Assembly (NCBI GenBank): GCA_017481945.1
Contig: JAFUOJ010000014.1
Coordinates: 1 to 64,000, forward strand
DNA length: 64,000 bases
Reading direction: 5' to 3'
Origin: Parabacteroides sp.
GTDB taxonomy: Bacteria > Bacteroidota > Bacteroidia > Bacteroidales > Tannerellaceae
Part shown: piece after piece, positions 26,987-37,200 of the stretch
Position numbering within the stretch: the first letter of the stretch is position 1
Layout: each line of letters opens with the position of its first letter
Position numbers and translations under genes: made by a program
The notes under the pieces: generated by a model
What the model saw: only the letters and a program-made list of their open reading frames with translations
What the model was told of the DNA's origin: nothing
Database searches by the model: none

Positions 26987-28642
26987 TTACCAAACGAAAA
27001 TATGTGTGTGTTTCGACCGGTTACCGGCAGCGTCAACTACCGTTAATTGCAGCTTATGTTTCCCTCTTTTCAATCGCTCTTTGTCGAACTTATAACTGAT
27101 GACTGATTTACTATTCATCTCAAATAAAACATACTGTCCGTCAATCTCTCCCCGATACGTAGCAACTCCACTCAAGTTGTCCGACAGACGAAATGAGAAT
27201 CGTTGTTTGACGATCCAGTTCTTGGAATCGATTGGCGTAATTGTTGGAGCCTTTGTGTCTTGTCTGATGGAGTAGGTCCCTAATTCCTTAATCTCTCCAT
27301 CGATCCATCCGTTTCGATAATCTCCTCCAATCCAAGATGTACGTCCTTTCTCTATACGAACAATCCCGTATTGTTGTTTGTTCTCCAATGTGTCGATTTG
27401 CAGACGTAAAGATAGTTGTGCCGATTTATGGAGGGGGACAGGTGTGTTATGTAAAATATGCGTGTCGGCAATTGCCACACTGTCCTCTTTAACCACATAC
27501 CGAAAATAAAGGTTGTTGTATAAGTTCCCTTTAGGAATGGTCATACGAATACTTTTTGCTCCAAAACGATTTTCGGAATACCAGTGAAATAGTTCTCGGT
27601 TGGTTTGCTCTATTTCCGGGATCTCTTGTTCTTTCCCCTCTATTTGGATTGTCTGTTCAACCTCATTTCCAAAGGCATCAGCAAGGAGATACGTCAAATG
27701 GTATTGTCTTTCTTCATCAATCCGAATAATACCTTGATCTTGACTCTCGATAAAGCGAAGCCGGTTTCCCGGTTCAACAAAACTTCGCATATAAAAGGAT
27801 TTACGCTCTTTCCATTCCTCATAATCAACAAAACTATTTAAGAAGCGTGTCTCATCGAAAGCAAAGCGATCCAAATAACTATGGAAGATAACCTCGTCCT
27901 CTAAGTAGAGCGTGATCTCTTTGATACCATAAATGTTGGTTGTATTGTCCATGTAGTCATACGCTTTTACCGCTAAACCGATTTCTCCCCAAGCTTCGAT
28001 TTTGGTAGGAGTCGTTTTCGCCTGATTCTTCAACTCTAACTTTTTCCGACTTCCATTTACAACCCCTTTCCCCTCGATTGGGCAGACGAGTATCCCTTTG
28101 ATTTGAGGAGCACGAGTATCGGTAATCTCTGCTTTGAAATACTCAATCGGATCCAGGATCTCTTCGCTTTGGGTGTCTCGTACCTCAAAGTGTAGGTGTG
28201 GTCCGGCGGAACTACCTGTGTTTCCACTATACGCGATAATCTCTCCCTGTTCAAAAGGAAACTGTTCCGGTTCGGGAAATAGGTTCACGTTGAAACTCTC
28301 TTGCGCATATTGTTGTTCCTTTATGTATTGAGCGATAGCCGGAGTGAAACGTTGTAAGTGGGCATATACGGTTGTTGTCCCATCCGGATGGGTCAGATAG
28401 AGTGCATTCCCGTATCCCCAGGGGCTGACAGATATACGAGAGACATATCCCGATTGTACGGCATGAATTGGTTTTCCTTCTACTCCTTGTGTCTTGAAAT
28501 CAATTCCCGAATGAAAGTGATTACTACGCAACTCTCCAAAACTTCCGCTTAATAGGACAGGGAAATCAAATGGTTGTTGCAGTTGTTGTGCGCTTAGAGT
28601 TTGTATGCCGAGTGCTATAATTACAATGAATAACTTATACAT
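26987..28642 (-). CDS. Exported M23-family peptidoglycan endopeptidase
   Basis: 551 residues with a signal peptide (about 1-18). The LytM/M23 domain is at about 25-165: HFHSGIDFKTQG near 42 gives the first zinc His and Asp, and GPHLHFEVRD near 147 the HxH pair, so the site is complete. The remaining 380 residues are beta-rich and contain Ig-like strands (DAAGNRSKHTHIFVW at the end). It probably cuts or binds peptide cross-links in the periplasm. Confidence 0.88.
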   Translation of the reverse strand: MYKLFIVIIALGIQTLSAQQLQQPFDFPVLLSGSFGELRSNHFHSGIDFKTQGVEGKPIHAVQSGYVSRISVSPWGYGNALYLTHPDGTTTVYAHLQRFTPAIAQYIKEQQYAQESFNVNLFPEPEQFPFEQGEIIAYSGNTGSSAGPHLHFEVRDTQSEEILDPIEYFKAEITDTRAPQIKGILVCPIEGKGVVNGSRKKLELKNQAKTTPTKIEAWGEIGLAVKAYDYMDNTTNIYGIKEITLYLEDEVIFHSYLDRFAFDETRFLNSFVDYEEWKERKSFYMRSFVEPGNRLRFIESQDQGIIRIDEERQYHLTYLLADAFGNEVEQTIQIEGKEQEIPEIEQTNRELFHWYSENRFGAKSIRMTIPKGNLYNNLYFRYVVKEDSVAIADTHILHNTPVPLHKSAQLSLRLQIDTLENKQQYGIVRIEKGRTSWIGGDYRNGWIDGEIKELGTYSIRQDTKAPTITPIDSKNWIVKQRFSFRLSDNLSGVATYRGEIDGQYVLFEMNSKSVISYKFDKERLKRGKHKLQLTVVDAAGNRSKHTHIFVW

Positions 28643-28681
28643 ATATTATATATCCGTTTGCGAGCAAACAAAAGTAGTAAT

Positions 28682-29755
28682 TTATTTTAAGAGTAAAAAC
28701 TCTGCGATGATAGGCAGGTGGTCACTGTATCCACCTTCGTATTTGAATCCGTAGAAAGAACGATGAGGCCTTTCGCCTCGCCAAGTCTTGTCAGGGGTGA
28801 GGAGGAAAGGGGGAGCAAAGATACGGGTACTGCCGGGGAGATAATGGAAAGCTGCAGTGGTATCGGCAAGAGAGGCAGAGATGATGATCTGGTCTAACTG
28901 ATTCCATTCCCCTTGATATTTATGAGTTCCTGCGGGGGTACTCTTTGCCGGAGGAAGCAGATTATAGAGCTTCAAAACGGGCTGGGCAGGAAACTTTATT
29001 TCTCTGGGCAGAGAATTCAAATTCTCTGGGCAGGGAAATAAAATCGGATAGGCACCCATTTTTTCTCGAATGCTGAGCTCTTCGGGAGTGTCATTGAAGT
29101 CGCCTAAAATCAGGATATGTGCGTTGGGATGAAGCGTATGGAGCGAGTCGCACAAGGTTCGCAAGGTCGTTGCTGCAGCAAACCGTTCCTGTTCACTCTC
29201 TTTCTCGCCTCCATAGCGGGAGGGGAAGTGGCAAACGAAAACATCTAACCGTTCTTGTGTGATAACCTCTCCCCAAACATGAAGAATGTTTCGAGTCGGC
29301 TTATTAGCCCGATGGGCAAAGCGGACGGGATGTTCCCGGTGGCCTTGATAACGAAACTTGTCTCGTTGATAGAGAAGTGCGCAGTTAATGCCTCGCGTAT
29401 CCTGGCCGTGCGTCATGCAGTAGCGATAGGCCTGTTCTTTGAGTGGCGTATGATGAAGCAGCCGATGGAGGACCGAGTCATTTTCCACTTCGCATAAAGC
29501 AACTAATGCCGGTGTACTCCATTCTCCGGCGGCAGTAATCACTTTGGCAATCTGTTGCAGTTTGTGATAGAACCTCGCGTGGCTCCAGTTCCGATTCCCG
29601 GAGGGAAGAAACTCATCGTCTGCTGTAAGCGGATTGTCTGTAGTATCAAATAAGTTCTCTACATTGTAACTCATGACACGAAACTCTACTTGTCCCCACA
29701 AATAGGAGTGGGAGAGAAGTAAAACCGCAATACTGATAGTTAAGATTTTGGACAT
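28682..29755 (-). CDS. Exported endonuclease/exonuclease/phosphatase-family protein
   Basis: 357 residues with a signal peptide (about 1-21). The EEP-fold motifs are present: SYNVENLFDTTD near 28, ALCEVEND near 86, GDFNDTPEE near 217 and the final SDHLPI near 346. It could act on nucleic acid or on phospho-sugars/lipids outside the cytoplasm. Between residues about 237 and 260 the sequence contains an extra Pro-rich loop that corresponds exactly to a 22-bp-period repeat in the DNA (28978-29037), so the loop looks like a repeat insertion. It overlaps nothing and is 3 bases downstream of the beta-helix lipoprotein gene. Confidence 0.85.
   Translation of the reverse strand: MSKILTISIAVLLLSHSYLWGQVEFRVMSYNVENLFDTTDNPLTADDEFLPSGNRNWSHARFYHKLQQIAKVITAAGEWSTPALVALCEVENDSVLHRLLHHTPLKEQAYRYCMTHGQDTRGINCALLYQRDKFRYQGHREHPVRFAHRANKPTRNILHVWGEVITQERLDVFVCHFPSRYGGEKESEQERFAAATTLRTLCDSLHTLHPNAHILILGDFNDTPEELSIREKMGAYPILFPCPENLNSLPREIKFPAQPVLKLYNLLPPAKSTPAGTHKYQGEWNQLDQIIISASLADTTAAFHYLPGSTRIFAPPFLLTPDKTWRGERPHRSFYGFKYEGGYSDHLPIIAEFLLLK
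28978..29037. repeat. Short palindromic tandem repeat inside a coding sequence, 22-bp period
   Basis: The core CTGGGCAG recurs at 28982, 29004 and 29026, 22 bases apart. The second unit TTCTCTGGGCAGAGAA (29000-29015) is a perfect palindrome apart from its four-base centre; the third has one change. Because 22 is not a multiple of three, each copy is read in a different frame within the EEP-family gene. Confidence 0.65.
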
Positions 29756-29758
29756 ACG

Positions 29759-31231
29759 TTATTCTTCTTTGTTTTCTTTAGGTACATATTCATAAGCCCC
29801 AATATCCGGTCCGTCGTTGGTCAGTCGGTTGACACCGTACCGGTCAATAGGATATTGCTGGGTGATGAAAATATCCGCTTTCCCTACGCCTAACGTATTC
29901 GTAGAGTCGGGACGGAAATCGTAAGCATATTTGTTCTTTTCTCCTCCTTGCAGGCGATAGGTCGGACTCTCTTTGGTAAATAGCACCTCTTTGAACTGCT
30001 CATTGTTTTCTCCGACTGACTTTATCACGCAATGGTTGAACTGATAGTCAAATGGGGCAGCCTCGTCGATAGACAGATTCAACTCCCCTTTGTAGTTCTC
30101 TTTGCCTGCGTCAAAACTACCGTCGATGATACAGTTCTCAAAAGTTGCTTGGAGTGGATAATTCTCACTGTTGGCATTATTCGCCAGGGTGAGGCAAGCT
30201 GTCGTGCGTTTCTTCAGCGTCATGAAGTTTGCCAATGTGCAATGAACAAACTGATACTTCCCACCGATAAGGACGGCAACACCGCCTCCTGCATTGGTCA
30301 GCTCTGTATTGGTGACTTCGATGTTACAGTTGAACGCTGCAAATAAGTTGTCTCCCATGTTGGTGATTTGGGAGTTGCTGAGCTTTAACTTGGATTCCTC
30401 CGGAGATGATTTCTCGAAGGTCAAACCGGTCTGTCCGTTCCGGACGATGACGTGATCCAATATATTATGGTAACTTTCCGGTCGGAAGAAAATTCCTCCC
30501 CACTGGGACGGCGTCCGGTCGTAAGGTAGAACCTCCTGTAGGATAAAGTCTAAGCGGTCTCCTCGGAAAAGAATCGGCTGTTCGCGTGTCCCCTTGGCTG
30601 CAATCGTGCCGTAAGCAATGACTTTCGCAGCGTCGTGCATGTAGAACGTAACTCCCGGGTCAATCGTCAGTGTGACGTTCGGGGCAATCACCAGACTGTC
30701 ATAGATCAAATAGGGACGCTCTGCGGTAAAGCGAGTATCTTCGGTCACAGTCAATCCCTGTGAGTATAGGTTTACATTTTGTCCGTATGCCTCTAACCGA
30801 ACCGATTGTTTGACGTTGTTCGTTGTAAAGATGACCGAGTCTTCCACCAATAGAGGCTGGTTCTCTGCATTCGGATTGACTGTCACCTCTACGAACACAT
30901 AAAGACTATCCTCTGCCGGAATGCGTACATCCTGAAAGTGGTCTCCTTTGCGTCCATCGACATTGATACGAAAACCGGTCTCTTCTCCGCTTGCCAAGAT
31001 AATTTCACTGATGAGGAGCGGCTGTGCATTCGGGTTATAAACCATAAATGCCTTCGTCGCAGAACCAATCGTAGTGAATATCGTATCGAAAGAAAGCGTA
31101 TCTGTGGAGAACGCCAGCCGATGGTTGGGATTGGTGGAATAGTTCTCATCCAACCCGTCACATGCCAACAGGTTAAAAAGGAATGCTACTAATAGAAGTA
31201 TCGGAGCGGCTAATCTTTTCATGTTGTTCAA
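29759..31231 (-). CDS. Lipoprotein with right-handed beta-helix repeats
   Basis: 490 residues. The lipoprotein signal ends LLAC near residue 24, so it is lipid-anchored. A beta-sandwich-like N-terminal part (about 30-165) is followed by a parallel beta-helix (about 170-440; PNVTLTIDPGVTFYMHD, GLTFEKSSPEESKLKLSNSQITNMG) of the pectate-lyase/NosD type. A C-terminal segment ends with DIGAYEYVP, a signature of Bacteroidetes choice-of-anchor proteins. Surface or periplasmic role unknown. It precedes the EEP-family gene by 3 bases and is probably cotranscribed with it. M4 is an alternative start. Confidence 0.75.
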   Translation of the reverse strand: MNNMKRLAAPILLLVAFLFNLLACDGLDENYSTNPNHRLAFSTDTLSFDTIFTTIGSATKAFMVYNPNAQPLLISEIILASGEETGFRINVDGRKGDHFQDVRIPAEDSLYVFVEVTVNPNAENQPLLVEDSVIFTTNNVKQSVRLEAYGQNVNLYSQGLTVTEDTRFTAERPYLIYDSLVIAPNVTLTIDPGVTFYMHDAAKVIAYGTIAAKGTREQPILFRGDRLDFILQEVLPYDRTPSQWGGIFFRPESYHNILDHVIVRNGQTGLTFEKSSPEESKLKLSNSQITNMGDNLFAAFNCNIEVTNTELTNAGGGVAVLIGGKYQFVHCTLANFMTLKKRTTACLTLANNANSENYPLQATFENCIIDGSFDAGKENYKGELNLSIDEAAPFDYQFNHCVIKSVGENNEQFKEVLFTKESPTYRLQGGEKNKYAYDFRPDSTNTLGVGKADIFITQQYPIDRYGVNRLTNDGPDIGAYEYVPKENKEE

Positions 31232-31320
31232 TATTAATTGTTCCTGTAAAACCGATTTTACTTTCTTTTGTCAGTATGAAAACAATTTTAAGTATAAAAA
31301 GGTTTTTAGATTTAAAGATA

Positions 31321-31362
31321 AAAAAAGAGGAAAAACATCCTCATTCTGTTTATCCTCTTTTT
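31321..31362 (-). terminator. Terminator of pepD
   Basis: On the minus strand AAGAGGATAAAC and GTTTTTCCTCTT pair with one mismatch around an 11-base loop and run into a T tract. It lies 20 bases after the pepD stop. Confidence 0.65.
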
Positions 31363-31382
31363 ATAACGATTTACCGTTCGTT

Positions 31383-32840
31383 TTATTTTGCCGGAAGGCT
31401 CTTTAATAATTCAAGTAGGTGATTCCACCATAAGCCCACCGTTTCAATCTGTATGCGTTCGTTAGGAGAATGCACATCGCGCAAAGTCGGACCGAAAGAA
31501 ATCATATCCAAATGCGGATATTTTTCCAAGAACAGACCGCACTCCAATCCGGCATGGATTGCCATGATTTTGGCTTCTTTGTTAAACAAACGTTTATAAG
31601 ATTCCTGTGCAACCTTCAAGATTTGCGAATTCGGATTCGGTGCCCAGCCCGGGTAACCGTCACCATGTCTTACCTCTGCACCTGCCAACTTGAAGGTAGA
31701 AGCCACCTGATTGGCAATCATATTCTTGTAGGATTCGATTGAACTACGCTGGCTTGTACCCACGATGATGGTATTGTCCGGTCCCATCTTGACAGAAGCC
31801 AAGTTGGTAGAAGTTTCAACTAATCCTTCAATGTCATGGCTCATGCCGATTACTCCATGCGGACAAGCGTGCAAAGACCAGATTAATTTGTCTCGCAACT
31901 CACTGCTGATACAGCTGGCCGGTTGGTCAGTAGATTCCATCGTGATACGTACATTCGGATCGACATGTTTCAATTCGTTCTCAACCTCTGCTGCATAGTT
32001 GTTCAGGAGAACACGAGCCGTCTCTTTGTCTTTTGACGCTACTCCGATAACCGCCTGTGCTTCGCGGGCAATCGCGTTGCGCAAGTTACCGCCATTGATA
32101 GAGCAAAGCGTGAAGTCTACCTGCGTACCTAATATATATAGGTAGCGAACCAATATCTTGTTTGCATTTCCTAATCCTTTGTGAATTTCGCCGCCTGAGT
32201 GACCTCCGTTCAACCCCTTGATGTCGATTGTCAAATACACCAAGTTCGGATCGGTTGGTTGCGGTTCATAATGGAAGATTGCCTGTGTATCTTTACCGCC
32301 GGCGCAACCCATGAAGATTTCTCCTTCGTCTTCACTATCAAGGTTCAATAGGATTTCTCCGCTCATGAAGCCCTCTTGTAAAGCTTTAGCTCCGGTTAAT
32401 CCGGTCTCCTCATCTACAGTGAAAAGACATTCGATCGGACCATGTTCAATATCCTCAGAAGCCAAAAGAGCCAATTCAGCTGCAACACCGATACCGTTGT
32501 CTGCACCCAGCGTTGTTCCGTTTGCACGTAACCATTCACCGTCTACAATGGTTTCAATCGGATCGTTCTCAAAGTCATGCACTGTTGCGTTATTCTTTTC
32601 ACATACCATATCCATGTGAGATTGAAGGATAACAGTAGGCAAGTTCTCTTTGCCCGGAGTTGCCGGTTTAGACATAAGGATGTTACCCGCAGCGTCTTTT
32701 TTAATCGCTACATGATACTCTTTCGCAAATGATTCGAGGTATTCAATCATTTTTCCCTCTTTTTTGGAAGGACGAGGTACTTGTGTTACTTGGTGGAAGA
32801 ATTTCCAAACGATTTCAGGTTTTAAATCTGTTATGTTCAT
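31383..32840 (-). CDS. pepD: Aminoacyl-histidine dipeptidase (M20C peptidase)
   Basis: 485 residues, the normal length of PepD (carnosinase-like). The zinc ligands appear in order: LQSHMDMV near 79, GADNGIGVA near 115, VDEETGLTGA near 145 and the terminal HAGLECGLF near 437. HSGGEIHKGL near 205 marks the lid/dimer domain. A cytoplasmic enzyme releasing amino acids from dipeptides with C-terminal His and others. Stands alone. Confidence 0.95.
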   Translation of the reverse strand: MNITDLKPEIVWKFFHQVTQVPRPSKKEGKMIEYLESFAKEYHVAIKKDAAGNILMSKPATPGKENLPTVILQSHMDMVCEKNNATVHDFENDPIETIVDGEWLRANGTTLGADNGIGVAAELALLASEDIEHGPIECLFTVDEETGLTGAKALQEGFMSGEILLNLDSEDEGEIFMGCAGGKDTQAIFHYEPQPTDPNLVYLTIDIKGLNGGHSGGEIHKGLGNANKILVRYLYILGTQVDFTLCSINGGNLRNAIAREAQAVIGVASKDKETARVLLNNYAAEVENELKHVDPNVRITMESTDQPASCISSELRDKLIWSLHACPHGVIGMSHDIEGLVETSTNLASVKMGPDNTIIVGTSQRSSIESYKNMIANQVASTFKLAGAEVRHGDGYPGWAPNPNSQILKVAQESYKRLFNKEAKIMAIHAGLECGLFLEKYPHLDMISFGPTLRDVHSPNERIQIETVGLWWNHLLELLKSLPAK

Positions 32841-32959
32841 AATGTTACAATGTATTATAGATACTACTTTTTAGTTAATTTCACGCTTCAAAATTTGGTT
32901 TAGTATGAAAAAAAGTACAATTAAATCCGAAAAAGATACTTTCTATTCACTTAAACTCT

Positions 32960-32967
32960 TATATTTG
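32960..32967 (+). promoter_or_regulatory. -7 element before the small membrane protein/OmpH-like pair
   Basis: TATATTTG matches TAnnTTTG, about 20 bases before the ATG at 32988. Confidence 0.45.
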
Positions 32968-32987
32968 CGTCCACAAATATAGAGAAA

Positions 32988-33206
32988 ATGCTTACAACGT
33001 TATTGATTACGGTCATAATTCTTGTTATTTGCGTGTTATTATTGAGCGTAAAAGTGCTCTTTAAGAAGGGAGGACGTTTCCCAAATACGCATATAGAGGG
33101 GAATGCCGCGTTGCGAAAAAAGGGAATCTGTTGTGCGAAGACACAACACAAACGGGACAGTATGCAGAAGAATCTCTATGATAGATTGAAAGAAATAGAA
33201 GTATAA
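32988..33206 (+). CDS. Small conserved membrane protein
   Basis: 72 residues: one N-terminal membrane helix (about 3-25) and a short basic tail with the motif GRFPNTHIEGNAALRKKGI and a CC pair, a pattern I recognise from small Bacteroidetes membrane proteins of unknown function. It precedes the OmpH-like gene by 29 bases and shares its promoter, so an envelope role is likely. Confidence 0.75.
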   Translation: MLTTLLITVIILVICVLLLSVKVLFKKGGRFPNTHIEGNAALRKKGICCAKTQHKRDSMQKNLYDRLKEIEV

Positions 33207-33235
33207 AAAATAAATAAAGAATTAATTAACACTTT

Positions 33236-33841
33236 ATGAAGAACATTAACTACGTTATTAATGGTGTGCTTGCGGTGGCTGTCATCATCTTGTTCGTTAT
33301 GCAGTCATCTGGTAAAAAGGAATCGTCAGTAACTCCTGCCTTTTCAACAGAAGGGGGCGCTGGGACGAATCTTCTTCCTATTGCTTATGTAAATGTGGAT
33401 TCACTTTTACAAAACTACAACTATTCAAAGGACTTGAACGAAAGCATTGTGAAAATGCAAGAAGATTATCGTTTAGATATGACGCAAAAGACAAGAGCTT
33501 TGGAAACTGAGTTAGCCGACTTTCAACGTAAATACGAAGCAAACGCTTTCTTGACACAAGAGAGAGCACAGCAGGAAAGCAATCGTCTGATGAAGAAGAG
33601 AGACGAACTTCAGAGCTATGCTGCTAAAAGAGAGCAGGAATTGGCTACTAAGCAGATGGAATTGAACAGCCAACTTCGCGATACCATCGTGGCTCAGTTG
33701 ACTGACTTCAATAAAACGAAAGGTTATCAGGTGATCTTAAGCAACACAATGGGCGACAACATCCTGTTGAGCAATCCAGCGTATGATATCACTGCTGAAT
33801 TCTTGGAAATCTTGAATAAAAATTACTCTTCTGCTAAGTAA
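33236..33841 (+). CDS. OmpH/Skp-family periplasmic protein
   Basis: 201 residues with an N-terminal hydrophobic segment (about 5-22) that is either an uncleaved anchor or a signal peptide, then the OmpH/Skp pattern: LPIAYVNVDSLLQNYNY near 46, a long charged coiled coil (about 70-150), and a final beta segment YQVILSNTMGDNIL near 162. Skp-like proteins hold outer-membrane proteins in the periplasm. The gene ends in a strong terminator. Confidence 0.88.
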   Translation: MKNINYVINGVLAVAVIILFVMQSSGKKESSVTPAFSTEGGAGTNLLPIAYVNVDSLLQNYNYSKDLNESIVKMQEDYRLDMTQKTRALETELADFQRKYEANAFLTQERAQQESNRLMKKRDELQSYAAKREQELATKQMELNSQLRDTIVAQLTDFNKTKGYQVILSNTMGDNILLSNPAYDITAEFLEILNKNYSSAK

Positions 33842-33876
33842 AAAAAGAGATTTTTATTGAAATATTAAGACTGGAT

Positions 33877-33910
33877 ACGGTAGAGCCCATCAGGGTTCTA
33901 CCGTTTTTTA
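33877..33910 (+). terminator. Terminator of the OmpH-like gene
   Basis: ACGGTAGAGCCC (33877-33888) pairs with GGGTTCTACCGT (33893-33904), 12 bp with a G-U pair, then a T run. Confidence 0.88.
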
Positions 33911-34074
33911 TCCTACTACCAAAATGTCATAATGCGAGAAAGACATCGCTATATACCCAACAAAATTAACCCCTCACGCTCCCCGAATTTTACCCTCGTG
34001 CTGGCAAAATGAAAAAGAGAGAAAAAGTGAAAAAATATAGTCCTTGCCTTAAATCTAACTTTATTTAACTTTTC

Positions 34075-34109
34075 GGGGGGGGTAATTTTTAGGGTTTTTT
34101 GTACTTTCG
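34075..34109 (+). promoter_or_regulatory. Poly-G tract and promoter region of the SusC gene
   Basis: Eight G (34075-34082) are followed by TAATTTTTAGGG and then TACTTTCG (34102-34109), a one-base variant of the TAnnTTTG -7 element. The G-run plus TAATTTT is also found upstream of the barrel gene at 13133-13150. Transcription would start near 34116, giving a leader of about 95 bases. Between the OmpH terminator and this point (33911-34074) I see no gene. Confidence 0.45.
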
Positions 34110-34129
34110 TGCCGAATCTAATTAAGAGA

Positions 34130-34195
34130 TGGAAGCATTTCCTACGTCTCCATGCTTCTAATAAGTGAAAAACCTACCTTTAGGAGACAAGGTAG
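34130..34195 (+). promoter_or_regulatory. Two-hairpin leader of the SusC mRNA with complementary loops
   Basis: Hairpin 1 pairs TGGAAGCAT (34130-34138) with ATGCTTCTA (34152-34160). Hairpin 2 pairs CTACCTT (34174-34180) with AAGGTAG (34189-34195). The first loop holds GTCTCC (34146-34151) and the second holds GGAGAC (34183-34188), which are fully complementary, so the two loops could kiss. The second loop also contains AGGAG, a Shine-Dalgarno-like sequence. This fits an RNA element stabilising or regulating the highly expressed SusC message. Confidence 0.45.
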
Positions 34196-34210
34196 ATAAT
34201 AAAATCTTTT

Positions 34211-37200
34211 ATGAAAAACATATCAAGGATTCTAATGATGTTCTTGTTGATGCTCCCGTTGACCTCAACGTTACTACGGGCGGAATCAAGTGTTTCGATT
34301 TCTCAGCAAGATGGTAAGAGAATTACCGTTGTCGTTTCAGACGCGATGGGAGCAATGCCGGGTGCAAATGTCTTGGTGAAAGGTACCACTATCGGTAACA
34401 TCACGGACATGAACGGTGCAGCTGTATTGGAAAACATTCCAAAAGGTGCAACTATTGTTATCTCAAGCGTGGGTTATGTAACCCAAGAAGTGGTTGTTGG
34501 TAACAGCAGCGACATTAAAGTACTATTACAGGAAGACGTTGAGGCTTTGGAAGAAGTCGTTGTCGTTGGTTATAGTACACAGAAAAAAGTGAACTTAACA
34601 GGTTCTGTAGCAACTGTTAACTTCGAAGAATTGGAATCAAGACCTGTAACTGACGCTTCTCAGGCTTTGGCAGGTGCTTCTCCAGGTCTTCAGATCATGC
34701 AGGCTTCTGGTGAACCGAATGCTGAAAGCTTCTCTTTCAACATCCGTGGTGTCGGGACTTTGAATGAATCTGGTCCGTTAGTACTTGTTGACGGTATGGA
34801 GCAAAGCCTAAGCATGGTAAACCCCTCTGATATCGCAAGCGTATCTGTATTGAAGGATGCTGCTTCTTGTGCCATCTATGGTAACAGAGGTGCAAACGGT
34901 GTTATCTTGGTAACTACTAAGAACGGTACTGCTGGTAAGGTAAACGTTACTTATGACGGTACTTTCTCTTATAACCAGCCGTTTAAGGTCATCCATACAG
35001 TTTCTGACTATCCTACTTACATGCGTTTGATGAACGAATCAGCTAACAACTTGGGTAATGCAGACTTGTTCTCTCAGAGCACTATCGACATGTGGGAAGC
35101 TGCTAAGGCTGATCCGAATGGTATCGCTGCTTCTGGTTATCCAAACTATGTAGCTTATCCGAACACTGACTGGTGGGATGAAATCTATACAAAAGATTGG
35201 ACACAGAAACACACAGTTTCTATCAATGGTAAAGAAAAGAAGACTGGTTACTCAATGAGCTTCTCTTATATCGACAACCCAGGTGTTATCAAGAACTCTG
35301 GTTATTCAAGATATATGGGACGTGTCAACTTGTATTCAGACATTACTGATTGGTTAAGAGTCGGTACTCGTACGTCTGCCAATGTAACAGACCGTCCGGT
35401 TTCTTATGCAAGTTATAGCGGTTTCTTCAACACATTGAATACACAGAAAATGCTTCCTTGTACTTATCCGTACTATGATGGCAAATATGGTGGACCGGAA
35501 AGCCCGGAAGATGACCCACAGTCTCACAACCCACTTTGGGATATCTTAGGTAGAGGTACAGATAAATACCAACAGATCTACACAGACTGGTATGCACAGG
35601 TGAAGTTCTTGAAATACTTTACTTATAACTTCGATTTCTACTATAAAGATCTTCGTAGAGAACAGAAATCTTCAAGTGATCCTACTGGTAAATATAGCTT
35701 CTCTAAAGGTGCTTGGTTAGCAGGTGCAGCAGACCCGGCTACTCTTTATTCTTATATGTATTATGAAAGAGAAACTTCTACAAAGTTGAACCACTTGTTG
35801 AACTATAGCCAGACAATCGCTAACGACCATGATGTAGCTGTTATGTTAGGTTACGAAGAACAGAAATGGTTCAAGAGAGTAACAGACGTAAGTAAATTAG
35901 GTCTTACTGACGCGAATGTAAATGACTTGGACGCTGCTACTACTCCGTATAAGACAGCCGGTAATGAAATCGCTTATACCGGTCGTTCATACTTCGGTCG
36001 TTTAAACTATGCTTATAAAGGCAAATACTTGTTCGAATTCAATATCCGTCGTGACGGTTCTTCTCGCTTTGCTCCGGATAGTCGTTGGGGTACTTTCCCA
36101 TCTTTGTCAGCTGGTTGGCGTTTGAGCGAAGAATCTTGGTTGAAACCGGTGGATTGGGTAAACAACTTGAAGTTACGTGCTTCTTGGGGTAAATTAGGTA
36201 ACAACGCTATTGACAACTACGAATGGCAGTCTCTTTATTCAGCTTCTAACTACTCAATCGGTCAGGCTTTGGCAAGTGGTATCGCTATTACAGCAATCGC
36301 AAACTCTGCTTTGAGTTGGGAAACAACAGCTGTTACTAACGTCGGTGTTGACTATGGTTTCTTAGACAACCGTTTGACTGGTACAGTAGATGTTTATAAC
36401 AAATTGACAACCGGTATCTTGTACAAACCTGATATGTACATGGTAATGGGTTCTGCAACAGCTCCAAGACAGAACATCGCAGAGGTAACTAACCGTGGTG
36501 TTGAATTTGAAATCGGTTGGAGAGACAAGATTGGTTCAGACTTCACTTATAGTGTAAAGGCTAACTTCGCTTACAATAAGAACTTTGTCAGCAAGTATAA
36601 AGGTGAATTAGAAAGAGGTTGGAACGAAGACCACACTGAATATACTTCTAATATCGGTGACGTTTCTACAGGTTCTACAAATAGAGTTATTGAAGGTCAT
36701 GAAATCAATGAATTCTATATGATAAACCCGTATAAAGGTAATGGTACTTACTTCAATGCTGACGGTTCTGTAAACATCAATGGTGGTCCGAAAGACGGTA
36801 TGATTCGTACAGAACAGGATATGGAATGGTTGAAGGCTATGCAGGCTGCAGGTTATACTTTCCAACCATATAACAATATCGCACAGAACGGTATCTGGTA
36901 CGGTGAATACATCTACGCTGACTCTAACGGTGACGGTGTATATGGTAATACTCATGACTCTGAGTTCCAAGGTATGTCAACAAACCCGAAATATAACTAT
37001 GGCTTGTTTGCAAGCGCAGAATATAAGGGATTTGACTTCTCTATGAACTGGGGTGGTTCTGCTGGTTTCGGTATCTACTACTATCGTACCTCAACGAACT
37101 CAAGTAATACTATTTACGGATATGCAATTCCTGATGATGTAGCAAATGATCACTATTTCTATGATCCTCAGAATCCTTCAGATCCAAGAACAAACTTGAC

